From: Saksenaea vasiformis B4078
Lineage: Eukaryota; Mucoromycota; Mucoromycetes; Mucorales; Saksenaeaceae
Length of the DNA stretch: 50,788 nt
Assembly (NCBI GenBank): GCA_000697055.1
Contig: JNDT01001480.1
Coordinates: 1 to 50,788 of the forward strand
Direction of reading: 5' to 3'
Part shown: positions 11,640 through 23,083 of the stretch, one piece after another
Numbering within the stretch: position 1 is the stretch's first letter
How the letters are laid out: the number at the start of each line of letters is the position of its first letter
Notes under the pieces: generated by a model
What the model saw: the letters and a program-made list of their open reading frames with translations, nothing else
What the model was told of the DNA's origin: nothing
Database searches by the model: none
Translations under genes and position numbers: made by a program

Positions 11640-13300
11640 AAATTAGCATAATCCAAACAAAATGAAAGGGATATCTTATATTTCCTTTTACTGCGTTTAG
11701 AGAAAAGGCACATGTATCTATCTTACACTCAGACTGAACTTTTGACATGTGCGGTCAATGTGACATGTTACGTTTAAAAATGGAATGCTTATTTTACGGC
11801 TTTAAATTGAAGACAAGCGTCCGCGTCTGATATGAATGTTCGAGATGGCTCAAACAAAGAAGAAACAAGATAAAATCTGAGGCGTGGAAAAAAAAAATAT
11901 CATTCCATCTTCTAGAAGCAGGATTTCTTGATGGCAGCGTAGCGATCAAACTTTTCCTTGTCGACTCCGGTGATGCTGAGAGCGTAATCATCTGTTTGAT
12001 GGAAATGTACCGAGTGTTAAACTGGTCTACTAATATAGTAATTGCAGTAGGCTTTCCCAGCTGGCACCGTGCAAGGATTTTGCTGAATGTATAGAAGTAA
12101 CTTGAAGTTGCTATTGCGGAAAAATAATGATGTATTCTTCAATGCCAAATTAGAGTGTCAGTAAACACGTACCTTACAGCGCAGCAAGTTAGCGTTGGCG
12201 CTTTGTGTTGTAGCTCTACGTCAAGACTCGATAGTGTCCGTGTAATATGAAACGCATCACGTGTAGATCAACGCTTGTGCAGGTACCCCCGAAGAATGTC
12301 GCTCCATGCGCGTCAAAGTGGATTCAATCAAAGGGCGAGAGAACCGATCTCTCACTGCCGACATGCCACACATGCATCCCCGGATTTTTCCTTGCTCATT
12401 GCATAGAAAATTGCTTATGGTTGATCAGCATTGACATATACTTCCGCCATGCGCATTGCATTTGATCGTTGCATCGTACGATTTACCTTATTTGCTCATT
12501 CATGTATGTATCATTGTGTAACGGTCGACTGAAACACTACTCCTATTCGACATGACATGTCCACTAACAGTTATTGAAACGTATTCAAGCTAGCTTTGGT
12601 AATCCTACAAAGCGACACTGAAGTAACGTAGCGATTCGCATGAAAATGTGGACATGTGCATTGCTCTATACCAGTTACGGGTTGCGGAACAGCATAAAAC
12701 TCGGTTACGCAGCTTTTTTTTATTAAATTCTGTTATCATAGCAAAGACAGGATCTAGGTAACAGAATTCAACCTCGAAAACCTGGGAGCCAGAAGCTATC
12801 AAACCTCATAATCGGTCAATTTGTTTCCCGTCAGGATAGGCTGAGGTCCCATAACGATTTTGCAGGGTCGCTAGTAACAGCGCGCTCGCGCTACTACTGC
12901 TACTACTCCCTTCCTTGTTGTGCCGGAACATATGAGGCACAACGTAGATCCCAGGGTTACTGTCTGGATTTTGATTATACATTATGTTTTGATAAAGGTA
13001 AGAGTTTTTCCGGATGAGAACGATTTCCTGTCCTTGATATAATGAAGTGGGTTTTGCTTAATTTGGGCCTGTATCCAAGGTATCCAATGACTCTACATTC
13101 AAAGACTTTTTCACACACGCGAGAAACAAATCTTCCCATACAGTTCAATTGATAACTGAGCATGGATGAATCCATGACGATCATGGATATCAAATGATTT
13201 GCTGATGCATTCGTTACTTCATTTTATTGTTCACTTGCTTCGTTTCATTATGCTTCACCGTCCCACACAAACATCCGCCGGTCATAAAACTCCGACATGG
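11640..13300. other. Spacer with possible orphan 3' exons on the minus strand
   Basis: No complete gene. On the minus strand, about 12240 down to 11910 can be read as three short exons ending in a cysteine-bearing peptide with NPCTVPAGKAYCNYYI and, last, DYALSITGVDKEKFDRYAA, then KSCF and a stop near 11912. Codon use in the last exon looks real. One implied intron (39 nt) is very short and no start codon is apparent, so this may be the 3' end of a small secreted-protein gene or a remnant. The family is not recognised. Confidence 0.3.
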
Positions 13301-13314
13301 CAGTTGCTCGCTGG

Positions 13315-13327
13315 TTCCAGAAATTTC
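13315..13327 (+). promoter_or_regulatory. Heat-shock element, distal
   Basis: TTCCAGAAATTTC is a perfect three-unit alternating array (TTC-nn-GAA-nn-TTC), the binding site of trimeric Hsf1. It lies about 170 bp upstream of the Hsp20 start codon. Confidence 0.85.
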
Positions 13328-13394
13328 GGATGGAAAAAACCATTATGGGAATGTGGGAAAGTGGTGTGATGCTATAATGACAGGATCGAGATTT

Positions 13395-13407
13395 TTCCAG
13401 AAAGTTC
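13395..13407 (+). promoter_or_regulatory. Heat-shock element, proximal
   Basis: TTCCAGAAAGTTC is a second perfect three-unit heat-shock element, 68 bp downstream of the first edge of the distal site and about 16 bp upstream of the TATA box. Confidence 0.85.
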
Positions 13408-13423
13408 ATGCAGACTCAAAAGA

Positions 13424-13430
13424 TATATAA
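13424..13430 (+). promoter_or_regulatory. TATA box of the Hsp20 gene
   Basis: TATATAA 67 bp upstream of the ATG, immediately after the proximal heat-shock element. This is the ordinary arrangement of a strongly heat-inducible promoter. The short pyrimidine-rich leader follows. Confidence 0.75.
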
Positions 13431-13496
13431 ACGAAGCATGGGCAAAGGCGAAAATGCTTCTTCAGTTTTATTTTTTTATCTTTTTCTTATCATACA

Positions 13497-13961
13497 ATGT
13501 CGATTATCAACTGGGGTGGAAACGATCCATTTGACCGCTTTGAACGCCGAATGAACCAAATCTTTGACCATATGTCGGATCCATGGTGGGGACCGTTGAG
13601 CCGCCGTGGCCGTCGTCAAGACACACCCTCTACGGACCTGATTAGTCCTCCTGTGGATGTGTACGAAACAGACAAAGGTTGGAACATCCATGTGGAACTT
13701 CCGGGGGTAAAGAAGGAAGATATCAAGATTGATGCCAATGAAAACTCCATTACTCTCTCCGCCGAATGCAAGTCCTCATCGGATTACACACAGGACAATG
13801 TGCGCTATCAAGAACGTCGCTATGGCACCTATTCTCGTACAGTGCCCATCCCTGACTCGGTCGAACGTGACAAGATCGACGCCAAGTTCCAAGATGGCGT
13901 ACTCAATATCTGCCTTCCCAAAGGCAAAGAATCCAAACCAAAGAAGATTACTGTAGCGTAA
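13497..13961 (+). CDS. Small heat-shock protein, Hsp20/alpha-crystallin family
   Basis: ATP-independent chaperone that holds unfolding proteins in the cytosol. Intronless, 154 residues, within the usual range for fungal Hsp20 proteins. The N-terminus is short and Trp/Arg-rich (NWGGNDPFDRFERRM). The alpha-crystallin domain starts near residue 45 (DVYETDKGWNIHVELPGV), with conserved elements such as ELPGVKKEDIKI and the C-terminal beta strands ending FQDGVLNICLPKGKE. A short basic tail, KPKKITVA, follows and includes an I-x-V-like end used in oligomer contacts. The ATG at 13497 gives the natural start; an upstream out-of-frame ATG at 13454 lies near or before the likely transcription start. Two heat-shock elements and a TATA box predict strong Hsf1 control. 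AATAAA lies at 14086. The gene converges with isoleucyl-tRNA synthetase. Confidence 0.95.
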   Translation: MSIINWGGNDPFDRFERRMNQIFDHMSDPWWGPLSRRGRRQDTPSTDLISPPVDVYETDKGWNIHVELPGVKKEDIKIDANENSITLSAECKSSSDYTQDNVRYQERRYGTYSRTVPIPDSVERDKIDAKFQDGVLNICLPKGKESKPKKITVA

Positions 13962-14085
13962 AAGAAAAAAAGAAAACAAAAGCAAAAGCAAAAACAACAA
14001 CAACAAAACACAAAACCATTGCAAAGTGAAGAAAAGTCTTAACGTTTTTTTTTTTGTATGCTTTTTGAATAGTATTCACGATTCA

Positions 14086-14091
14086 AATAAA
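14086..14091 (+). terminator. Likely polyadenylation signal of the Hsp20 gene
   Basis: AATAAA about 125 nt after the Hsp20 stop and only 20 nt before the 3' end of the oppositely oriented isoleucyl-tRNA synthetase coding region, so the two transcripts probably overlap at their tails. Confidence 0.5.
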
Positions 14092-14111
14092 AAAATTGGC
14101 TTTTTCTTCTT

Positions 14112-17100
14112 CTAAGATGTAAATACAAGATTGAATTTAGAGCCGTTGATCTCTTGTTCTTCTTCAATAATGAGTTTGCTTGATGCCTGCATTTCCTTGA
14201 CATGTTGCAAATTCTTCTTCAGTGATTTCACGATAAATGTGTCCTGTGCTTTGATGACATCTTCCAGTTCGTTCTTTTCCTCGTTAAATCGGTAGTACAT
14301 GTTGATATCATCTGTAGGCAGCAAGTTGGCCTTCTTTCGCAGACGTTGCACACGGTTGATGATCTCACGAGCAAGACCTTCCTGTTCAAGCTCAGGATAC
14401 ATCTTGATATCCAACAGAATAAGCACTTCACGATCGGTGTTGGTCTCGTACTGCACTGCATCCGACTCGAAGTAACGGACAACAATAAGATCCTCCTCAG
14501 TCACCTTGATACCAGCAACGATCATTTCCTTGTCCTTGACGAAAGCCTTGACTTGATCGCTGGTCAGATCAGGCAAAGCCTTCTTCACCTTCATAGCATC
14601 TTTCTTGAGCTTCTGACCAAGCTTCTTCCAGTCACCATCGGCCTTGTACTTGACACCGAACTTCTCTTCTTCAGCCGTCACGGTAATCTCTCTAACGTTA
14701 AGTTCCTCAACAATGTACTTCTCCAGCGCCTTGATATCGGCGTGGTACTGAGGATCATGCTGAATGACAACCAATTCCTTCAAAGGAGTCTACAAAAAGA
14801 AAAAGGTCTTTTTGGTAAGATAATCCACGTCTTTTTAAAACAATAATCATCGTAATTTACCTTGAGCGAGATGTTCTTCTTTTCACGGATTGTTCGGCCA
14901 AGGTCAATCACAGATTGCATGCGACCGACAGCACGTTCAATTTCGGGATCAAAGTACTCTTCGCGCACTTGAGGGAAGTCCAAAAAGTGAATGGAACGGT
15001 CATCCACAATATCCTTGTTCTTGGGCATGAAAGTCTTCAAGGTCTGATACATATTTTCAGTCAAGAAAGGCGTGAAGGGAGCCTAAGGAGAAAACCAAAA
15101 AAAAAATATGTGTTAGCAAAAGAAAAAAAGAAAGTATTTAAACCATTGATAACGTACCATGGTAAGACACAAAGTGAACAACACTTCGAACAAAGTGTTC
15201 ATTGCTTGCTTGGCATCCTCTGCACCATTCTCACCCTATAAAAAATTCAAAATGAGTTTCAAAACAAAACATCAGCTTTTTCTTTCTTTCTTTCTTTTTA
15301 CCTTCAGTCGCTTTCGGTTGAAACGGACATACCAGTTGGTCAAGCTGTCGATCAAGTTCAACAGACGTGGCACAACGGTGTAAAGTCTATAAGCAGCCAT
15401 TTCTTCTCTAATGAATTTAATCAAAGACTGGCAGCTGGCCAAGACCCAGCGATCCATCACGTTTTCGGACTTCTTCATATCATGATCATAGACAAAGTCG
15501 AGACCAAGGTCCTGACAAATACCAAGTCAGTAAGAGAGAGACAGAGAGACAAGGGATGTGTTTTTACTTTACCTTTTTCAAGACAACAGTCTGTGTGATG
15601 AAGAATTTGAAGGCATTGTACCAGGGCAAGAAGACCTTGGAAATGATTTCCTTGACACCTTCTTCCTTGAACTTCAATGTCTCAGCACGAACAACAGGCG
15701 AGTTGATGAGGTATAATCGGAGAGCATCCGCACCAAACTTGTCCAAAATGATACGAGGCTCGGGATAGTTCTTAAGACGCTTGCTCATCTTCTTACCGTC
15801 ACTATTATATTCAAATGAGTCCATGCAATTACCCAGCAGCAGCAACAACAACAACAAACAAATACATACGCAGCAAGGACCAGACCACTTGCAATCACGT
15901 TCTTGGCTGGTGGTTGGTTGAACAAATGGGTGGAAAGAACCAACAAGGTGTAGAACCAACCACGGGTCTGATCGATACCCTCTGAGATGAAATCAGCAGG
16001 GAACTTCTCCGAGAAACTCTCAGCGTTCTCGAAAGGATAATGCTGCTGAGCATAAGGCATGGAACCAGATTCAAACCAACAGTCAAACACTTCAGACACA
16101 CGGCGAAGGACACCACGGCCGGTCTTGGAAGGAATGGTGATATCATCAATGCTGCACACAAAAGAGTTCATAAGTTCTCCATTCTTTGTTTGGAAAGAAA
16201 AAAAAAAGCAGATCCTTACCTTTCTCTGTGGATATCGGTAATGTTCTTTACACCGCTCAGTTCTTCCAATTCCTTGATCGAACCAACAACAACAATTTCT
16301 TCATAGTCTTCGCTGACCCACAAAGGAATGGGTGTACCCCAGTAACGGTTACGGGAGATGTTCCAGTCACGGGCATTAGCAATCCAGTTGGCAAAGCGCT
16401 TCTCCTGAACAAAGGAAGGCACCCTTAAAGCACACTTGTGTCAGCTATGTCGTTTCTCCTTGTGTTTGTCACAGCTCTTACCAGCGCATCTTGTCGTTAC
16501 AAGCCAAGATGTTATCAATGATAGGTGTCACACGGACAAACCAGGATGGCACAGCCTTGTAGATCAAAGGTGTATCCGAGCGCCAGCAGAAAGGATAACT
16601 ATGCATGAACTGCGACTGAACGATCAAACGACCACGTTGCTTCATGTCCTTCTGAATAGCCTTGTCGGCATCCTTGACATACATGCCGGCAAAGTCAGTG
16701 ACTTCCTCGGTGAAGCAACCCTTGGTGTCAATGGGACAGGGCAATTTGCCATCGACGGAGATGACACCGTGCTCAACAGACACGCGGTAATCGTCTTCAC
16801 CAAAAGCAGGAGCGTTCTGGACGATACCGGTACCGGAATCATCCGTGACGTAGCGATCAACCATGACCTTGAAACCCTTACCCTTGAAGTCCTTTTCAAA
16901 GTACTTGAACATAGGTTCGAATTCCCAGCCCTTCATGTCGGCACCCTTATAGCGTTCCAAAACAACATACTTGGCCTTCTTAGGGTCCTTGTAAAGCATC
17001 TCTAGACGTTTTTCCATTATAATGTAGTGGTTACCAGACAGCTCATCCTTAATCTTGATGTAGACAAAGTCGGGATGGACAGTAACACCCAAACAAGAGG

Positions 17101-18121
17101 GCAGGGTCCAAGGCGTGGTGGTCCAAGCCAAAAGCTGCGTAGTAGGATCACTTAACAGAGGGAAACCGACAACGACTATACAAAATCCCCATCAGTTAAC
17201 TAGCAAATAGCGAGAGAGAGAGAGAAAGAGAGAACGTACTGGCTGGATCGTTGACGTCTTTGTAGTTCTGTGACGATTCAAAGTTGGAAAGAGGTGTGCA
17301 GCAAGCGGTCGAGTAGGGCATCACCTTTTGTCCACGATACACCTGACCCTTATCATACAATTGCTTGAAGACCCACCAGACAGACTCCATGAAGGAGGGG
17401 TTAAGGGTCTTGTAGTCGTTGTCGAAATCAATCCAACGTGCCATACGTTCGACGGTCTCTCTCCACTCGCCAGCATAACGCATCACAATGGCTCGGCACT
17501 CAGCATTGTACTTATCAATACCAAGCTTCATCACATCGTCTTGATCCTACGTTCCCCTTAATTAAAAATTTTGCCCAGATAGCCTAGCATTGTCGTCAAT
17601 TTTTTTCTTTTTTTTTTTTACCTTGATGCCCAATTTCTTGTCAATTTCATATTCTACTGGCAGACCGTGGGTATCCCAACCAAATCGTCGTTCAACATGA
17701 TGTCCAGTGTTATGAGCATAACGCGTAACGATATCCTGTCCAATAACGTGTGAGAGGCTAAGTTTCAGCGTCGTCTATGCAAAAAACACCCCTACCTTGA
17801 TGGTACCAGCGAGCAAATGGCCGTAATGAGGAAGACCTGTTGCAAAAGGTGGACCGTCAAAAAAGTTGAAGGGCTTCTTATGTTCGTTTAATTTGACGGA
17901 AGTTCTAAAAGCGTCGATTTCCTTCCAAAACGCGAGAATTTTCTCTTCCTCTTTCGGGAAACTGTAATTGACATGAGTCTTCTTCCTCTTTCTCTTTCAT
18001 TTTTTTTCTTTTCTCTCCGATGCTTACTTAAATTGTCCCGACACTAATATGAATGCAAAGCATTAGTTAAAGTCACCATTTCTTATGGGAGGTGGGTACA
18101 CGTACCGTCAGCCAACGACAT
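14112..18121 (-). CDS. ILS1: Cytosolic isoleucyl-tRNA synthetase
   Basis: Charges tRNA-Ile for cytosolic translation (class Ia synthetase). Thirteen exons were placed: 18106-18121, 18028-18043, 17796-17961, 17622-17735, 17240-17546, 16482-17175, 16220-16423, 15870-16151, 15573-15801, 15302-15511, 15158-15235, 14861-15082 and 14112-14789. They sum to 3,216 nt, or 1,071 residues, close to yeast Ils1. The HIGH motif is PHYGHLLAG in exon 3; the KMSKS motif is [11 protein letters not shown], assembled across the exon 8/9 junction. The CP1 editing domain contains [12 protein letters not shown], and the catalytic core has [11 protein letters not shown] and [12 protein letters not shown]. Start chosen: MSLAD, because the two 16-nt first exons splice to VSGQFN and then [16 protein letters not shown], the family N-terminus. 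It lies divergent from the CENP-K-like gene, 421 bp away. Confidence 0.96.
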
Positions 18122-18542
18122 TTTTTTTTTATCTGTGGTTCGCAGGTAGGCAAGAGTCTCCGGCACAGTCGGCGCGTTCAAATGCTTTTCAAGCGGTGCC
18201 AGCCACCGATAAGCCACTCATTACGCAGAGTGGGTCATCCATCCTATGATTGGCTGTTCTCATGCAATGGTAGGTCGTGGGAGAACGAAAAGGTAAGTAG
18301 CTAGGGGTTTTGTTATGCAAGCATGGTCCCGATAACAAGCTTCAGTTTTGTTCTGAAGACGGGATACATTGTCATTGTACTTTATCAATAAGTTGTTTAT
18401 TATTCTATTTATTTTTTTATGCATCATGCTGGGGTAGCGCATAATAAAGTTAAATTTTTGGGAGTTATCTTCCTGGATATTCTTGGTTGCAGGATAAAGC
18501 TTTGCGCAGCGTTCGTTCCAAGACAAAGTTGGGTCGGGCACC
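18122..18542. promoter_or_regulatory. Shared divergent promoter region of ILS1 and the CENP-K-like gene
   Basis: 421 bp separate the two start codons, which point away from each other. It holds ATTGG at 18249 (CCAAT on the ILS1 strand, about 130 bp from its ATG) and AT-rich sequence nearer the CENP-K-like start. No TATA box is evident for either gene. Confidence 0.5.
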
Positions 18543-19760
18543 ATGTGGTTTGAAGATCAGCTGAAATCGCTTATTGCGAAAGCTGCCAATGATTTCGACG
18601 AGGCTGCTGCAGAGGAACCCGTGGTGAAAAGTGAAGAAGACAATACGTCAAGAGGCGATTTCCTTGATGCCATTCTTGCATCACAAAAGTCACAACGAGA
18701 AGCGTTATGGAAACGACTTCATGAAGTAAAAGCCCGAGTATTAACGAAAACAATGTCATTGACATTGTGTCATTGCTAGTTGGAAGATCGGCATCGTGAA
18801 GCTGGATTGCAGACTATCTACAAATCAGACGATAGTCCTGACAAAAAGGTGTTTAACATGAAGAAAATGATCGACGCGGCTTATATTCCCGTATAGCAAC
18901 TCGCGATATATGCTCTTGAAGAACGAGAACTTGCTCAACAAGTGCAAGCGGAAATGGATGGTGTGTGTGTGAGAGAGAGACAAGTGGTAAATTCCCTCGT
19001 TATTCATTTTCCGTTGTTAGCTGTGCATACTATAAGCCGCCCTGACGAAGAAGGTGTACTGGAGGTGCAGTTCAAAGAGAAACTGTATGCGTCTGTTGCG
19101 CAGTTTCGCAAAGCAGTTGAATTCGTTCAGAAAGAACTACGTGACGCGAGCGAAGCATTGGCAAGGTAGATGATGGATTTAGAAGGCATACGTGTGCTGA
19201 CGACATATATGTAGAGAAGAGACTGTGTTAGCGGAATGTATGGATATCAAGACCGTGTTGACACAGCGAATAGAAGAAGTACAGCGTCAAGGACCTGGTC
19301 AATCGCGGCGCATGTAAGTGACTCGAAGGAGCTAGCCTTGTTCTGAGCATTCCTTTGTTTATTTCTTTTCTTTCACAGGCGTGCCCAGGAAGCAATGAAT
19401 AAACTACGTGCAGAGCATGAGACAACCATGGCTGATCTTGTCGATTTTCTTGATCAACATTATCCACCCCATCGCATCAAGGTAAACCATTGTTGTCTTC
19501 TATGACAACACCCTCATCTATCGAACTAGGACACACGTATTTCTTGGAATGACGGGGAAGAGGAGGAAATCGAGTACGATCTAAAGCATCTGCTTGAAGA
19601 TCTGATGAACTTGGCGGTGATTAATCCAAGCAATCCTTATATCCAACTCGAACAAGGTGCCTACTGGCCACCTTATGTCGAAACATTGATCAAAGCTGGT
19701 ATTGCAGTCCGTCACCCTGAAGACGCGTTACGCATTCGTTTGGTAGACTATCGCTTGTAA
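18543..19760 (+). CDS. CENPK: CENP-K-like inner kinetochore (CCAN) protein
   Basis: CENP-K belongs to the CENP-H/I/K/M complex that links centromeric chromatin to the outer kinetochore. Exons 18543-18725, 18780-18848, 18897-18964, 19037-19165, 19215-19313, 19379-19481 and 19530-19760 give 293 residues, near the human length. The identifying signature is the C-terminus, YWPPYVETLIKAGIAVRHP followed by EDALRIRLVDYRL, which matches the conserved end of CENP-K. The centre is predicted coiled coil (ELAQQVQAEMD, FRKAVEFVQKELRDASEAL, MNKLRAEHETTMADLVDFL), as expected. The donor of intron 3 is uncertain because it sits in a GTGTGTGTGAGA run; the choice given keeps frame. The last exon carries an acidic stretch, DGEEEEIEYD. 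Divergent from ILS1. Confidence 0.78.
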
Positions 19761-19895
19761 AAAAAAATGATTCTCTTTATATGTACATTCAATTCTTAAG
19801 AAGCATCTCCATGTTCCTGTATAAACTTCGAATGGGATCAGCCAAGTCGAAGAAGGATTTGTGGAAAAGAAATTGCGATTTGTTAAGCGAGACAG

Positions 19896-20539
19896 TACAG
19901 TGGACACCCGTTAGTTTCAGGCCTCGATAAAATCAGACCTCAGGTATTTTCAATGCTTCCCCACTGTGACCCAAAAAAAAATTACTTACAATTTTCAACT
20001 TTCCGCTAATCTCAAGATTCAATACCTGGATGAGGTTTGACAAAAAGCGAGGTATCATTTCAAAAAGTAATGCAGATATCAGGCATTTTATTGTTTAAGG
20101 AAATGAGATAGTTTATCTCGCAACGATCAAAGTTGATCTTTCAAGCTTGCGCAAGTGTCGTTGACACAATTAAATTTCACTTGCTAAGAGAAGGTTTTCT
20201 TTCATGGAGCATCTTCCACGGTTTCATCTTCCTGTTCTTTGCTGATATTTGCAATCGTTGTCCGTTGGTCAATGAAACGTTATGTCTGAGTCATAGTCTC
20301 TTAGTGGAATGATGTACTATTTGTTCTGCTTTATTTCAAGGGCATTTGTACTTGAAATATTTATCTATGGTCAGTCTGTAAGCTACGTGTCTCACTTCCA
20401 ATGAGTCGTTGCGCAAATAGTGACACACAGATGGCTTTCCTTCCATGGTAAGACGTACTATGCTATGTCCAACATTACCCAGAGTGGCTCCCGGAAATTT
20501 CATCCCGAAGCTATTGAAACGAACGGGTGGTCCACTGTA
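19896..20539. mobile_element. MITE of pogo/Tc1-mariner type, 640 bp
   Basis: The left end (19898) reads CAGTGGACACCCGTTAGTTT and the inverted right end (20537) reads CAGTGGACCACCCGTTCGTT. They match over about 21 of 23 positions with one inserted base. Both ends are flanked by TA (19896-19897 and 20538-20539), the target duplication of Tc1/mariner and pogo elements. There is no transposase inside, so it is non-autonomous. It sits just downstream of the CENP-K-like gene. Confidence 0.75.
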
Positions 20540-20821
20540 CTTGTCAGGATCGCGCTCCGTGTTCTTTCATCGTTTTAGAGGAGCCTGTATGGACTTTTAT
20601 AAGCCGAAATAGCTAGTTAGCCGATGGAGATTGTCGTAACCTCTTACATTCATCGTCTTGGAGAGAGAAAAAACTCTTGAAGACCGCCGGAGTGTGTCAA
20701 CTAGCCGATGACGACGACGACTCCACAGAGTGATACTGAGTTGTCAGACGAAGTGTTCGCTATGGGCATCGCCGCAGAAATCGCAGATCCGGGCTGCTAA
20801 ACCTCATCCGATGCAGCCTAT

Positions 20822-20824
<3 letters not shown>

Positions 20825-20861
<37 letters not shown>
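20825..20861. repeat. AT dinucleotide microsatellite
   Basis: Uninterrupted run of about 18 AT units inside the spacer. Likely length-polymorphic; no function implied. Confidence 0.95.
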
Positions 20862-20862
<1 letters not shown>

Positions 20863-22226
20863 GTATAATGCACCTTGAATCTATTTTTTTAATGCTAGTT
20901 ACCTTCAGCTACTAGAGAGTCTTAAGGGCTTGCGGAAGATTGGTCTTCGCGCTAACGGGTCTTACGGGAAGGTTCAATCTCTTTGTCTGTTGGAAGACAA
21001 AGACTCCCCACACTGGCATAGACATTGTACTGTGTTGGAAGGAGGCTATATACGGCGGAGTCCAGGCACTAGTATGCTATCCCCGAGTGCGGCAATCTTT
21101 GCTCATATATCAAAAGGATGATCAGAAAAATTGCCAGGGACTCCAACGAAGTACATGAATGCCATCGAACTCCACCATGGCCTCAGGCAGACTGTTTTTT
21201 ATCGAGTCTCGCTGGAACTGCTATGGAGCTTGCTAGGAGAGGAGCCGTTCTTGGTCGAGAGCGCGCTTTCGGCCGTCTCGGCATTGCCACTGACAAGGCT
21301 ACGGCTGAGAAGACGGTTAGCACGATTATTGACAAGCCATTCGTGTTTCAGGCAACCTACAACTTTATCAAGAATGAGGATGAAGGCTTCTACGAAGTCA
21401 TCCGGGGCCCAGTACCGAGACTTACAGTTGGTCCCCGGCCAATATCAAGGCTTTGGTTCCTTGTAAATTACTTGAGCATCTGGGGGGTTTATTTTATCGA
21501 GGACGTGTGACAAAGGCATCCTGAGTATGCTCCTACAGACATCATCAAGAGCCAGTTCTTACGTGTGGCAATGAGTCATTACATAGTGGCTTTTTACAGT
21601 CTTATGAAAGTTGCATAGTTATTAGTCCTATTTAGCGATTCTATCAATGAGCAATCCTGTTTATCACCATTTTCCGCGATGCCGCCAATAAACCTAACCA
21701 TGGCCCTATGCATAATAAAGGAAAAAAAACCCCAAATGAACACTCTCAGAGCACTCGACTTGAGCAACTAACCAGTTTGTTCTATCAAAGGTGCCCAGCA
21801 TGACGACAATTTCAATGTGTCTCTACAAGTCGAAGGGATTGTGCTAGTTCAGAAATAACTGAAATTTCGAAAGAGAGACCATAGCTTCCATTGGGAGATC
21901 AAGTGTAACATATTGACACTGTGATAGATTTCCTTTCCTTTCTGAAGAGAAGAAAGATGGGGAAGAGTCACGGATGATCTTACGAAAAGAAAAAAAATAC
22001 GAGATGAGATTAAATTACATCAGTTAAGACAAACGGCTATTACGTCATATTTCGCAAGAAATCGATCAACTAGAGCGTTTTCGAAGCAATCACTTCCTCC
22101 GCCCCCGACAGATGCCACCCGCTCTTTATAGGAATATTTTTTGAAAAAATTGTTCATCATTCGAATAAAGGATTGTTGGAATAATTTACCGCCTACCTAA
22201 ATTGTTCTCAAAATTGATATTCCATA

Positions 22227-22276
22227 AGCGTGACATATTCATTAAGGGAATAGTCATTAACCGAGCGACTACTGTA
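22227..22276 (-). mobile_element. Solitary pogo-like terminal inverted repeat
   Basis: Read on the minus strand, TA is followed by CAGTAGTCGCTCGGTTAATG, close to the pogo/mariner terminus pattern and distantly like the MITE end at 19898. No matching left end was found upstream within the spacer, so it is a truncated element or a chance match. Confidence 0.3.
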
Positions 22277-23083
22277 TGCGATCAGTGAATCATAACATGG
22301 TTCCATTCAGTGGAAAGTAGACGGTGTCTATTAGTTTAGTATGATGCGCTTTCCATCGTTCGCTTTGATTTTCAGTTGAGCGAGCGCCCTTGGGGCCTAC
22401 CATCTACTAAAACTTATTCATGTTTTCGTTTCAGAGATTGGACACGCGTGGGGTTCCGGTTGGTTCGTTCGTTCGTTCGTCCGTCCGCATGTTTTAGTTT
22501 GGGTTACATGTGTAAGTAGACAAAGGTACACAGTAGTAGTGTGGATACATACGACTTACCATTTTTGTCAGCCTGCGACTTCGGAATTGAAGCTGAGTGA
22601 CAGAGAGAGAGAGAGAGAAAGCGCGAGGTTTTTCTTTTTAGAATCACCGTACAGCGCAAAGTTTGGATCTCAGTTAACCTTTTCTTTTGTCTTTTTTCGG
22701 AACGGAAAGCAAAAAGGAGCAAGATAATCACGCGTTCCGGTTACGCCTCCCGCCTGTCCTCTTTTGTTTCCGGTTTGTAGCAGCGATGACACGGTCCTGT
22801 TTTCCTGTTTGACAGGTGCCCGCGATTTTCTTTTTTTGGATGCAGGGTAATTGTTTCACAACAGGATGTTGTCGCTCTCGCCTTTTTGTGTCTCCCATTT
22901 ACAGTAGTAGCCTACGGATGAATATAATAAGAAAAAAGCGACAAACTTCATGAAACGCGTGATCAATCTAAGATGTTTCTATGTCTTTTTTTTTGACGTT
23001 AGTCATTTGTTTATTTATTTATTTTATCCTTTACGTCAAAAAACAATTGTGGGGCGGTTGAAAGGCGGGTTTGTCCGTTTTCA

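Larger units (their letters stand above)
19761..23083. other. 3.3-kb repeat-bearing spacer
   Basis: No intact gene recognised. It contains the MITE, an AT microsatellite, a lone pogo-like terminal repeat (separate entries), and open frames around 20930-21510 that shift frame repeatedly and match nothing I know; these may be a decayed element. Short GTTC/GTCC tetranucleotide runs lie near 22460-22490. Confidence 0.5.

Noticed and set aside
20930..21510. Overlapping open frames of 60-130 codons in the repeat spacer
   Set aside because: Frames overlap and shift without splice signals and match no family I know. They may be a decayed element but are not supportable as a gene.
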